NCBI GenBank assembly: GCA_022769785.1
Contig: JALEIY010000109.1
Coordinates: 1 to 41,661, forward strand
Length of the DNA: 41,661 bases
Direction of reading: 5' to 3'
Source: Eubacterium sp.
GTDB taxonomy: Bacteria > Bacillota > Clostridia > Lachnospirales > Lachnospiraceae
Under the pieces are notes generated by a model. That model had not been told where the DNA came from. It did no database searches and saw nothing but the letters and a program-made list of their open reading frames with translations. Made by a program: the position numbers and the translations under genes. Positions 8,082-15,107 of this stretch are shown in pieces (position 1 is the first letter of the stretch; every line of letters begins with the position of its first letter).

Positions 8082-9404
8082 TTATTTCCTCTCCTCCATC
8101 ACACTCATATATGCGGGACGGATAATTTTATCTGTACAAATCAGTTCCTCAATCCGATGCGCACTCCATCCTACGATACGGGCAACCGCAAATATCGCAG
8201 TATACAGTTCTCTCGGAATGCCTAACATATCATATACAAATCCACTGTAAAAGTCAACATTCGGACTTACCATACGAGTCCGGTTTCTTTTGCCCGCAAT
8301 CAGAGCCGGTGCAAGGTCTTCCACACTCTGATATAATCTCATATCTTTTTCACGGCCTTTTTCCGCTGCCAGCTTTTCCACATACTGTTTGAAAATTCTC
8401 TCCCGAGGATCGGAAACAGAATAAATTGCGTGCCCCATTCCGTATATAAGACCTTTATGGTCAAATGCATCCTTTTCAAGAATTTTGTTCAGATAAGCCT
8501 CCAGTTCGTCCCTGTCTTCCGTATCTTTTACATTCTGACGGATATCCTCCATCATATCCATAACTTTGATATTCGCTCCCCCATGCTTTGGCCCTTTCAG
8601 GGAAGACATGGCAGCCGCCATGGTAGAATATGTATCCGAACCCGAGGAAGTTACCACTCGGGTAGTAAAGGTGGAGTTATTGCCTCCGCCGTGTTCCATA
8701 TGAAGAATCAGCGCAGTATCCAGTGTTTTGGCTTCGATTGGAGTATAGCTCTGGTCCGGTCTTAACAGCATCAGCAGATTCTCCGCAGTTGAAAGCTGAG
8801 GATTCGGCTTGTGGATGACGAGACTTTTCTGTTTTTCATAATGGATATATGCATTATAGCTGTAAACTGCCAGCAATGGAAACTCCGCAATAAGCTGAAT
8901 GCATTGCCGCAGACTGTTATGAACACTGTTATCCTTGGCATTCTCATCGTAAGACGCCAATGTGAGGATACTCCTGGTCATGGAATTCATAATATCTTCA
9001 CTCGGTGCCTTCATTATCACATCCCTTGTAAAATTGGTCGGAAGACTTCGACACTGCCCAATCAGTTCCGAAAATTCCCGACTTTCCTCCTGACCGGGCA
9101 TCTCGCCCATAAGAAGAAGATAAGCTATTTTCTCAAATCCGTATTCATCCTTTGAAAGACCTCCGATTAAGTCTTCCACCCGATAACCACGATACCACAA
9201 CTGTCCGTCACAGGGAATTTTCTGTCCTTTTTCAATTCTGGAGGAAACAATTTTGGAAATACCTGTCAGTCCGGTAAGTACACCATTCCCATTCTCATCC
9301 CTCAATCCCAGATTCACTCCGTATTCTTCAAACAGCCTCGGAGCAATACTGTCATTTTTTCTGCAAATCTGTTCTTTTTTATTCAAATAATCATTCATTT
9401 CCAT
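8082..9404 (-). CDS. Citrate synthase (citrate/2-methylcitrate synthase family)
   Basis: It condenses acetyl-CoA with oxaloacetate to citrate. It is a 440-residue protein. The E. coli-type catalytic and binding residues are recognisable: MEHGGGNNSTF (His at about 238), LKGPKHGGAN (His about 274), GMGHAIYSVSDPRE (His about 325) and VDFYSG with the catalytic Asp near 378. The ORF-track start at 9458 is inside the MarR gene. The ATG at 9404 gives MEMNDYLNKKEQ, and a GTG two codons upstream (9410) is better spaced from GAGAGG and is a real alternative. It overlaps the upstream regulator gene by 14 nt. A 2-methylcitrate synthase role is less likely but cannot be excluded. No aconitase or isocitrate dehydrogenase gene is nearby. 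Confidence 0.9.
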   Translation of the reverse strand: MEMNDYLNKKEQICRKNDSIAPRLFEEYGVNLGLRDENGNGVLTGLTGISKIVSSRIEKGQKIPCDGQLWYRGYRVEDLIGGLSKDEYGFEKIAYLLLMGEMPGQEESREFSELIGQCRSLPTNFTRDVIMKAPSEDIMNSMTRSILTLASYDENAKDNSVHNSLRQCIQLIAEFPLLAVYSYNAYIHYEKQKSLVIHKPNPQLSTAENLLMLLRPDQSYTPIEAKTLDTALILHMEHGGGNNSTFTTRVVTSSGSDTYSTMAAAMSSLKGPKHGGANIKVMDMMEDIRQNVKDTEDRDELEAYLNKILEKDAFDHKGLIYGMGHAIYSVSDPRERIFKQYVEKLAAEKGREKDMRLYQSVEDLAPALIAGKRNRTRMVSPNVDFYSGFVYDMLGIPRELYTAIFAVARIVGWSAHRIEELICTDKIIRPAYMSVMEERK

Positions 9405-9909
9405 TGTCACTTTCTTCCTCTCTGATTCTTTCTGCCTCTTCCTGAAGAACCGACTCAAGCTGTCGCATCAAATGTAAAAGCCGGATAAGGTTTTCTTTCC
9501 CAAATTGCTCGATTACATGACCGTAAAACTTCTTCAGATTATCTTCCTGATTTGCCAGTATTTCTTTCCCGCTATCCGTAATCATCACATAGGTTCCGGC
9601 ACTGCCATCTCCGTCATGAGCCCACGAAAGCAGTCCCCTGTCCCTGAGACCTGCAACCATTTTGGATGTCTGCCGAATCGTCAGACGCATTTTCTCCGCC
9701 AAATCCTGAAGATATGCTTTTCCGGAATAGATATCCTCCTCTTTCTCCATCTCTGCAATAATGTGCATAGCTACATAATCAGGAATACTGAGTTCCTTAA
9801 AAACCCCTCTGCTGTGTTCTTTATTAAAAAGATATCTCCGGTAAGTAAGCTCGTTGGACAGTTTTACAATATCCTGATTCATCACAGTTTCTTTTCCTGT
9901 ATTTGACAT
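9391..9909 (-). CDS. MarR-type winged-helix regulator (first of a pair)
   Basis: This 172-residue protein has a predicted winged helix-turn-helix core. Helices span YVAMHIIAEMEKEED to YLQDLAEKMRLTIRQTSKMVAGLRDRGLLSW, then a wing (DGDGSAGTYVMITDSGKEIL) and a C-terminal helical region probably used for dimerisation. The recognition helix is about LTIRQTSKMVAGLRDRG. The effector is unknown. It overlaps citrate synthase by 14 nt, so that gene is a plausible target. A 17-bp AT-rich motif upstream (9944-9960) is shared exactly with the promoter region of the kinase-like gene and may be its operator. Confidence 0.78.
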   Translation of the reverse strand: MSNTGKETVMNQDIVKLSNELTYRRYLFNKEHSRGVFKELSIPDYVAMHIIAEMEKEEDIYSGKAYLQDLAEKMRLTIRQTSKMVAGLRDRGLLSWAHDGDGSAGTYVMITDSGKEILANQEDNLKKFYGHVIEQFGKENLIRLLHLMRQLESVLQEEAERIREEESDNGNE

Positions 9910-9943
9910 GATTTATCCATCCTTTCCAAAATAACATAATATA

Positions 9944-9960
9944 ATTTAATTTTAAAATAT
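9944..9960. promoter_or_regulatory. 17-bp AT-rich candidate operator, copy A
   Basis: The sequence ATTTAATTTTAAAATAT contains the perfect palindrome ATTTTAAAAT. The identical 17 bases occur at 11152-11168 upstream of the kinase-like gene. This copy lies 35-51 nt upstream of the first MarR gene. Regulator binding is inference. Confidence 0.4.
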
Positions 9961-9976
9961 CGGGATAAAAAATATC

Positions 9977-10417
9977 TCAGGATTCTTTCATCATCCTGCG
10001 GATATTTCCGCCGATTTTTCCTACTACCTGATTATATACTTCCATTTCTTCCTGGCTTACTCCGTAAAAGAGTTCTTCATCCAGTTTCTGGCGGACAGCG
10101 GTAACATCCCGTATAATATCTCTAACCTGATCACTGACAAAATAATGCATACTGCGGTGGTCTTCCCGATCCGGAACTGCGGTAATATAATCTTTATTAC
10201 AAAGGCTTAAAATCGCCTGTGATACGTGTCCCCGGTTCAGCTTCAGCCGATGGTGAATGTCTGTCGGTGTATTATGTTCTCCACACTCAGACAGATAATA
10301 CAGCACCCGAATCTCCACAACCTTTAATGAATATTTTGTTTTAATTTCTGAAAACTGATTTTCCAGAAGCTTTTTAAATTCGCCTCCGCGCAGCGCATTT
10401 TCTATCCGTTCTTCCAT
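9977..10417 (-). CDS. MarR-type winged-helix regulator (second of a pair)
   Basis: This 146-residue protein has the MarR layout: an N-terminal helix, then KVVEIRVLYYLSECGEHNTPTDIHHRLKLNRGHVSQAILSLCNKDYI (helix-turn-helix), a wing with the basic turn PDREDHRSMHYFVSD, and a C-terminal dimerisation helix. Its length is typical. GAGGATAAATT precedes the ATG. It lies between the kinase-like gene and the first MarR gene, all on one strand with short gaps, so an operon is likely. The ligand is unknown. The two MarR proteins are clearly divergent and are not a recent duplication. Confidence 0.85.
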   Translation of the reverse strand: MEERIENALRGGEFKKLLENQFSEIKTKYSLKVVEIRVLYYLSECGEHNTPTDIHHRLKLNRGHVSQAILSLCNKDYITAVPDREDHRSMHYFVSDQVRDIIRDVTAVRQKLDEELFYGVSQEEMEVYNQVVGKIGGNIRRMMKES

Positions 10418-10506
10418 AATTTATCCTCAAAACTGATGCAGCCCGCAAAAATTTTTTTACAACAGCCGCTTTATTTTATCCTGATGTATCTTTCTCTGTC
10501 ATATTA

Positions 10507-11103
10507 TCACATTTGTCTGCATCTTTCCACTATGTATTTCTCCAGGTATTCGGTTGTTTTCTCCAATCCTAGTTTTCCGGAATTCACGCAGAGGTCATAA
10601 TATCTCGAATCTCCCCACCGGAAATCGGAATGCTGTCTGTGATACATTTTTCTGGAAGCATCATGCTTTTTTATCTTCATCAGTGCTTCCTTCTCCGAAA
10701 TATTATATTCTTCTGATATCCTTTTTATCCGATTCTCCATACTGTCGCAGATAAACAGGGAAATCAGCTCCGGTCTGCCATAAAGAACACTTTCCGCACA
10801 TCTTCCAAGCACAAGAAAAGATTCCTTTTGTTCTGCTTTCTGTCGGATAAAGTCAAACTGTTTTTCCGCAAGATTATCTTCCATTGATGTGGAAAATCCT
10901 TTTTCATTTCTCGACGTCAGCTTAAACTTCGGTCTCTCATCATATTTTTCCCAGTCCTTTACCAGAAATCCGGACTCTTCCTCAAGCTTCTCTAAAATAT
11001 TTTTATCGTACAGGGGGAGTTGAAAATCTTTGGCAATCCTTTCTGCTATCTCATCTCCACCGCTTCCGAACTCACGGCTGATGGCAATCATCGTCTGTTT
11101 CAT
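10507..11103 (-). CDS. Cytidylate kinase-like family protein
   Basis: This 198-residue P-loop protein starts MKQTMIAISREFGSGGDEIAERIAKDFQLPLYDK, the hallmark of the cytidylate-kinase-like family. These proteins resemble Cmk but usually lack proof of CMP kinase activity. The GSGGDEIA loop deviates from the classical GxxGxGK[ST] Walker A. An arginine-rich lid region (RIKRISEEYNISEKEALMKIKKHDASRKMYHR) and a C-terminal Asp/Tyr segment (GDSRYYDLCVNSGKLG) are typical. GGAATTCCATG context with GAGGAA lies upstream. The gene leads two MarR regulators and citrate synthase. The substrate is unknown. Confidence 0.82.
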   Translation of the reverse strand: MKQTMIAISREFGSGGDEIAERIAKDFQLPLYDKNILEKLEEESGFLVKDWEKYDERPKFKLTSRNEKGFSTSMEDNLAEKQFDFIRQKAEQKESFLVLGRCAESVLYGRPELISLFICDSMENRIKRISEEYNISEKEALMKIKKHDASRKMYHRQHSDFRWGDSRYYDLCVNSGKLGLEKTTEYLEKYIVERCRQM

Positions 11104-11303
11104 GGAATTCCTCCTCGTATAATATTTGTGAATCTGATTTATTTTTAAATTATTTAATTTTAAAATATATTACTGCATTTTTTATTTTTTGTCAAATCAT
11201 TTTTTTCACACAAAATCTATTCTTTCAAGAGAAAATCCGACTATTGATTTAAGCAAAATAATTGTCGTATTGTTGCGGCAGAACATCATCAATATATTAA
11301 TGG
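11104..11303. other. AT-rich intergenic region upstream of the kinase-like gene
   Basis: There is no convincing gene here. The stretch next to the kinase-like start holds the 17-bp repeat element at 11152-11168 and should contain the promoter of the kinase-MarR-citrate synthase run, though no clean -35/-10 pair was found. The 64-codon plus-strand ORF at 11189-11383 has no ribosome binding site and runs into the hairpin next door. Confidence 0.5.
11152..11168. promoter_or_regulatory. 17-bp AT-rich candidate operator, copy B
   Basis: It is identical over 17 bases to 9944-9960 and lies 49-65 nt upstream of the kinase-like gene start, in the expected promoter region. The core ATTTTAAAAT is palindromic. 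This is a candidate site for one of the two neighbouring MarR regulators. Confidence 0.4.
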
Positions 11304-11455
11304 AAAAAGACCACCAGAGATATAAGTTTGCAACGTTTGAAGAACGAGTCATGATTCTGTCCGGATTCCGAAGGCAATTTTAATTGTCTTACGGAAAACG
11401 AACAGAACCAGACGAAATACTTCAATCGATGTGAACAATACTCTGGTGGCCTTTT
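11304..11455. ncRNA. 152-nt extended hairpin, candidate structured RNA or miniature element
   Basis: The ends AAAAAGACCACCAGAG and CTCTGGTGGCCTTTT pair over about 15 bp with one mismatch. Moving inward, further arms pair in register: TTGAAG/CTTCAA, TTCTGT/ACAGAA, TTCCG/CGGAA and AAGGCAAT/ATTGTCTT around a TTTA loop. Nearly the whole segment therefore folds into one long interrupted hairpin. On the minus strand it ends in a T-rich tract and could terminate transcripts coming from the oad operon. The wobble-type pairs do not settle which strand is transcribed. No protein or known RNA family was recognised. Confidence 0.5.
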
Positions 11456-11516
11456 ACATTCCATAACAGAGAGACCCCGATTGATATGCCCCTCTGCTTT
11501 TTTGTTTTATTTATTA

Positions 11517-11620
11517 TTCAAGAACGCCTCGGCGTTCTTGCGGCGAGATGCGAGTCATGCGTTAGCATGACAAATTTCAAATGCGCATCTTAAGCAATCC
11601 GCCGGAGGCTCAACATTTCA
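11517..11620 (+). repeat. 104-bp dispersed structured repeat, copy 1
   Basis: This segment recurs at 27916-28018 with only a handful of differences. It contains the hairpin CAAGAACGCC/GGCGTTCTTG, then GTCATGC-GTTA-GCATGAC nested between AGATGCG and CGCATCT, and ends CCGCCGGAGGCTCAACATTTCA. Its last ten bases form the left arm of the palindromic element at 11611. Orientation is that of the plus strand. It is non-coding and probably a REP-like or miniature mobile element. Confidence 0.8.
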
Positions 11621-11712
11621 GAAGGGGATTGTCACCCGCTACTGAAACTAGTTTATTACCCACCGCTTAGCGCTCTGCGCGCTTGAAGCGGGGGACTCCT
11701 TCTGAAATGTTG
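11611..11712. mobile_element. Palindromic element A (IS200/IS605-end-like core)
   Basis: CAACATTTCAGAAGG at the left end and its complement at the right end bound a core that folds into an AAGCGG-containing hairpin (minus-strand CCCCCGCTT with AAGCGGTGGG) and an AAACTAGTTT palindrome. A further AGCGGG can alternatively pair with CCCGCT. The core matches the core of element B at 17731-17826, whereas the arms differ. It lies 7 nt after the oadA stop. The GC-rich end hairpins resemble IS200/IS605 ends. No transposase is present. Confidence 0.6.
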
Positions 11713-11719
11713 AATACGC

Positions 11720-13132
11720 TTAAACAGGGTAAGCTCCGTTTTTATTATCCCCTTTCGTAGGGTCAATTTTATTTTTCTGTGCCGCTCTGTATTTAAAGAA
11801 TTCTGTTGCAACCTGCGGGAACAGTGCATAGCTTAAAACATCTTCATCCTGCTCTTTCCACTGAGCCATTTCAGCTTCTAATTTATCAAGCTCCGGCTCT
11901 AACAAGTCTGCAGGACGGCAGGTAATCGGCTCTTCATCTCCGATTGCCAGCTTTTGCACTTCCGGATTCACCGGTTTAACCGTCTGACCATACTCACCTT
12001 TTAATAAGGCACGGGATTCTTTGGTAATCATTTTGTACCGTTCTCCGGTAATTACATTTAACACAGCCTGTGTACCTACAATCTGACTGGACGGTGTAAC
12101 CAGAGGCGGCTCTCCGAAGTCCTTACGAACTCTTGGTACCTCAGCCAGCACTTCATAGTATTTGTCCGAAGCTCCCTGCTCCTTTAACTGAGACACCAGA
12201 TTGGAAAGCATACCGCCAGGAACCTGATACATGAGCGTTTTGATATTTACTCCCATAACCTTTGGATTAAGCAGTCCGGTTTCCAGTGCGTGTTCTTCAA
12301 TCGGACGGAAATAATCCGCGATCTCTCCGAGAAGATTCTGATCAAATCCCGGATCGTATGGGGTTCCCCGGAAGGTTTCCGCCATAACTTCAGTGGCCGG
12401 CTGGCTGGTTCCCATGGCAAATGGGGACATCGCTGTATCAATAATATCCACACCCGCCTCAACGGCTTTCAGATATGTCATTCCACCCACACCACTGGTA
12501 TAATGTGTATGAAGCTCTACCGGAAGATTTGTTGCCTCTTTTAAGGCAGTTACCAGTCTGGTTGCCTCATAAGGAACGAGAAGTCCCGCCATATCTTTGA
12601 TACAAAGAGAATCTGCTCCCATATCCTCAATCCGTTTTGCCGTATCTTTCCAGTAATCCAGTGTATAGGCATCACCAAGGGTATAAGATAATGCAACCTG
12701 TGCATGACCGCCTTCTTTGTTGGAAGCCTTCACCGCCGTCTGAAGATTTCTAAGGTCATTTAAACAGTCAAAAATACGGATAATATCAATACCGTTTGCG
12801 ATGGATTTCTGTACAAAATACTCTACCACATCATCCGCATAAGGACGATAACCTAAAATGTTTTGTCCACGGAAAAGCATCTGAAGCTTTGTGTTTTTAA
12901 AACCGTCACGAAGCTTTCTTAAACGGTCCCACGGGTCTTCCTTTAAGAAACGCAGCGATGCATCAAAGGTTGCTCCACCCCAGCATTCCACCGCATGATA
13001 TCCTACTTTATCCATCTTATCGATAATCGGAAGCATTTCATCTGTTGTCATTCGTGTCGCAATCAGAGACTGGTGTGCATCACGAAGAACTGTCTCAACT
13101 ATTTTAATTGGTTTTTTCTCTATTTCAGCCAT
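11720..13132 (-). CDS. oadA: Oxaloacetate decarboxylase alpha subunit (carboxyltransferase)
   Basis: This HMGL-like TIM-barrel carboxyltransferase moves CO2 from oxaloacetate to a biotin carrier, or in reverse loads pyruvate. Family marks in the 470 residues are ETVLRDAHQSLIATRM near the N-terminus with the metal-binding Asp, the carbamylated-lysine motif SLCIKDMAGLL (Lys about 179) and the metal-binding ELHTHYTSG (His about 208 and 210). A conserved C-terminal PYC/OADA region follows. There is no C-terminal biotin domain. The carrier is a separate protein in the same operon, as in transcarboxylase 5S-type subunits. It is the last gene of the operon. Confidence 0.94.
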   Translation of the reverse strand: MAEIEKKPIKIVETVLRDAHQSLIATRMTTDEMLPIIDKMDKVGYHAVECWGGATFDASLRFLKEDPWDRLRKLRDGFKNTKLQMLFRGQNILGYRPYADDVVEYFVQKSIANGIDIIRIFDCLNDLRNLQTAVKASNKEGGHAQVALSYTLGDAYTLDYWKDTAKRIEDMGADSLCIKDMAGLLVPYEATRLVTALKEATNLPVELHTHYTSGVGGMTYLKAVEAGVDIIDTAMSPFAMGTSQPATEVMAETFRGTPYDPGFDQNLLGEIADYFRPIEEHALETGLLNPKVMGVNIKTLMYQVPGGMLSNLVSQLKEQGASDKYYEVLAEVPRVRKDFGEPPLVTPSSQIVGTQAVLNVITGERYKMITKESRALLKGEYGQTVKPVNPEVQKLAIGDEEPITCRPADLLEPELDKLEAEMAQWKEQDEDVLSYALFPQVATEFFKYRAAQKNKIDPTKGDNKNGAYPV

Positions 13133-13150
13133 AACAAAGTCTCCCTTCTA

Positions 13151-14275
13151 TCATACTCCAAAGATTGCCATAAAGGTTCCGGCTGCTACAGCGGTGCCGA
13201 TAACACCGGCCACATTCGGTCCCATGGCATGCATTAACAGGAAATTGGTCGGATCCGCTTCCGCTCCTACCTTCTGGGATACACGGGCAGCCATTGGTAC
13301 CGCAGATACACCGGCCGAACCAATCAAAGGATTCACTTTTCCGTGCGTCAGTTTACACATCAGTTTTCCAAAAAGAACACCGGCTGCAGTTCCGAAAGCG
13401 AAGGCCACCAGTCCAAGAACAACAATTTTTATCGTTGTCACATTCAGGAATGCTTCTGCACTTGTGGTTGCTCCGACAGATGTTCCAAGGATAATAACTA
13501 CGATATACATAAGCGCATTGGAAGCTGTTTCCGAAAGCTGTTTTACCACACCGGACTCGCGGAAAAGGTTACCAAGCAACAACATACCAACTAACGGCGC
13601 GGTAGTTGGCAGAACCAGACAAACCACAATCGTAACGACGATTGGGAACAGAATTTTTTCTGTTTTTGAAACAGGACGAAGCTGTTCCATTTTAATTTTC
13701 CGTTCTTCTTTTGTCGTCAGTGCTTTCATAATCGGCGGCTGAATAATCGGTACCAGTGACATATAAGAATATGCCGCTACCGCAATCGGACCCATTAAAG
13801 CTGTCTGTCCGAGCTTGGAAGCCAGGAAAATAGAAGTCGGTCCGTCAGCACCTCCGATAATGGAAATCGCAGCAGCTGCCTTACCGTTAAAACCCATCAT
13901 AATTGCCAGGAAATATGCCGCATAAATACCAAACTGTGCGGCTGCTCCCAGAAGGAAACTCATCGGATTGGCAATCAGCGGACCAAAATCCGTCAGAGCA
14001 CCGACCCCCAAAAAGATTAAGGACGGCAAAATACTCCATTCATCCAGCAAATAAAAAAAATGTAACAATCCGCCCTCTTCCATAATCGGCGGATATAAAT
14101 TTACAAGCAGCATACCAAAAGAAATGGGAACCAGAAGCAGTGGTTCATATCCTTTTGCAATGGCCAGATACAAAAATACCAGGGCAACAAGAATCATAGC
14201 AAAATTGCCAGGCTCTAAAAATGCAAATCCGGTCTGCGCTGCAAGATTCGTCAATGTCTCTGCAACATAACTCAT
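13151..14275 (-). CDS. oadB: Na+-translocating decarboxylase beta subunit
   Basis: This integral membrane subunit decarboxylates carboxybiotin and couples it to Na+ export across the cytoplasmic membrane. The 374-residue sequence has roughly nine to eleven hydrophobic segments and the family motifs [34 protein letters not shown] and [23 protein letters not shown], which contain the conserved polar residues of the ion path. GGAGGGAATCCT precedes the ATG. OadB, MmdB and GcdB are too alike to separate by sequence, so the symbol rests on the adjacent oadA. Confidence 0.94.
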   Translation of the reverse strand: MSYVAETLTNLAAQTGFAFLEPGNFAMILVALVFLYLAIAKGYEPLLLVPISFGMLLVNLYPPIMEEGGLLHFFYLLDEWSILPSLIFLGVGALTDFGPLIANPMSFLLGAAAQFGIYAAYFLAIMMGFNGKAAAAISIIGGADGPTSIFLASKLGQTALMGPIAVAAYSYMSLVPIIQPPIMKALTTKEERKIKMEQLRPVSKTEKILFPIVVTIVVCLVLPTTAPLVGMLLLGNLFRESGVVKQLSETASNALMYIVVIILGTSVGATTSAEAFLNVTTIKIVVLGLVAFAFGTAAGVLFGKLMCKLTHGKVNPLIGSAGVSAVPMAARVSQKVGAEADPTNFLLMHAMGPNVAGVIGTAVAAGTFMAIFGV

Positions 14276-14300
14276 AGGATTCCCTCCAATTCAAACCGAA

Positions 14301-14675
14301 CTAATTCATTGTTACTAAAACGTCTCCGCCTTCTACAGTATCTCCGACAGAAACTTCCACGCCGGCAATCTGTCCATCCTGTGCAGCACAGATTTCATTT
14401 TCCATTTTCATCGCTTCTAAAACAATGACAACATCACCTTTTTTCACTGCATCTCCTGCCTTAACTTTCACATCCACAATTTTTCCAGGCATTGGTGCAG
14501 CAATTTTTACACTGCCTTCTGCACCGGCTTTTTTCGCCGGAGCTTTTTTTACCGGGGCTGCCACTGCCGGTGCGGCTGCTGCCGGAGTGCTGGCTGCAGG
14601 CACTTCACCCGCACCCAATTCTTCCACAGATACTTCATACGCAACACCATTTACAGTAATTCTATAATTTTTCAT
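14301..14675 (-). CDS. Biotin carboxyl carrier protein (biotin/lipoyl attachment)
   Basis: This 124-residue mobile carrier has an N-terminal domain (about 1-22) and an Ala/Pro-rich flexible linker (about 23-50). A C-terminal biotinyl domain follows, with PMPGKIVDVKVKAGDAVKKGD and the biotin site VLEAMKMENE (Lys about 90). It would carry carboxyl groups between the carboxyltransferases and the OadB pump. AGGAGGAATTTCA precedes the ATG. It is a 1.3S-like or GcdC/MmdC-like carrier encoded centrally in the operon. Confidence 0.94.
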   Translation of the reverse strand: MKNYRITVNGVAYEVSVEELGAGEVPAASTPAAAAPAVAAPVKKAPAKKAGAEGSVKIAAPMPGKIVDVKVKAGDAVKKGDVVIVLEAMKMENEICAAQDGQIAGVEVSVGDTVEGGDVLVTMN

Positions 14676-14744
14676 TGAAATTCCTCCTGCATTAAACTAA
14701 TTAAACTTTTTCCTTCATAAACAGGTTCTATCCCCGCCACACAC

Positions 14745-15095
14745 TTATCGACGGGTTCTCACTCTCCGAACAGAACGGACAATCAGTTTATCCGCGCTGA
14801 CTGCTCCATCAGAAGAAGCCGCGATGGCTGCCATAATTACCGCAACCAACTGCGCATCATCTATAAGTTCCTCCTCTTCCTCTGACTGTTCTGTTTCTTC
14901 CTGCAGAGTCTCTGCAACTTCTTTCGGAGCAGAATCATTTTTACCTTTTTTCAAACCATTAAAAAAATTCTGAATCTTTTGCTCCACAGCCGGAATATAA
15001 ACAAACAGAGAAATAATTAAGGAGATAAATATCAATACAGCAAAAACTGTTCCCATGCCCATTAATGTATTTAAAAGGGCTGTCATAAATGTCAT
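14745..15095 (-). CDS. OadG family gamma subunit
   Basis: This 116-residue protein has one N-terminal membrane helix (about 8-33: LMGMGTVFAVLIFISLIISLFVYI), a charged stretch rich in Glu (EETEQSEEEEELID) and a small C-terminal alpha-helical tail with a basic end (RSVRRVRTRR). This is typical of gamma/delta subunits that anchor the soluble carboxyltransferase to the OadB pump. GAGGTGAGAGC precedes the ATG, 12 nt after the upstream stop. Confidence 0.85.
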   Translation of the reverse strand: MTFMTALLNTLMGMGTVFAVLIFISLIISLFVYIPAVEQKIQNFFNGLKKGKNDSAPKEVAETLQEETEQSEEEEELIDDAQLVAVIMAAIAASSDGAVSADKLIVRSVRRVRTRR

Positions 15096-15107
15096 GCTCT
15101 CACCTCA

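Noticed and set aside
11189-11383. Plus-strand ORF of 64 codons, with a faint transposase-like FATFEERVMI segment
   Set aside because: The resemblance is too short to support, there is no ribosome binding site, and the second half is explained by the extended hairpin at 11304-11455.
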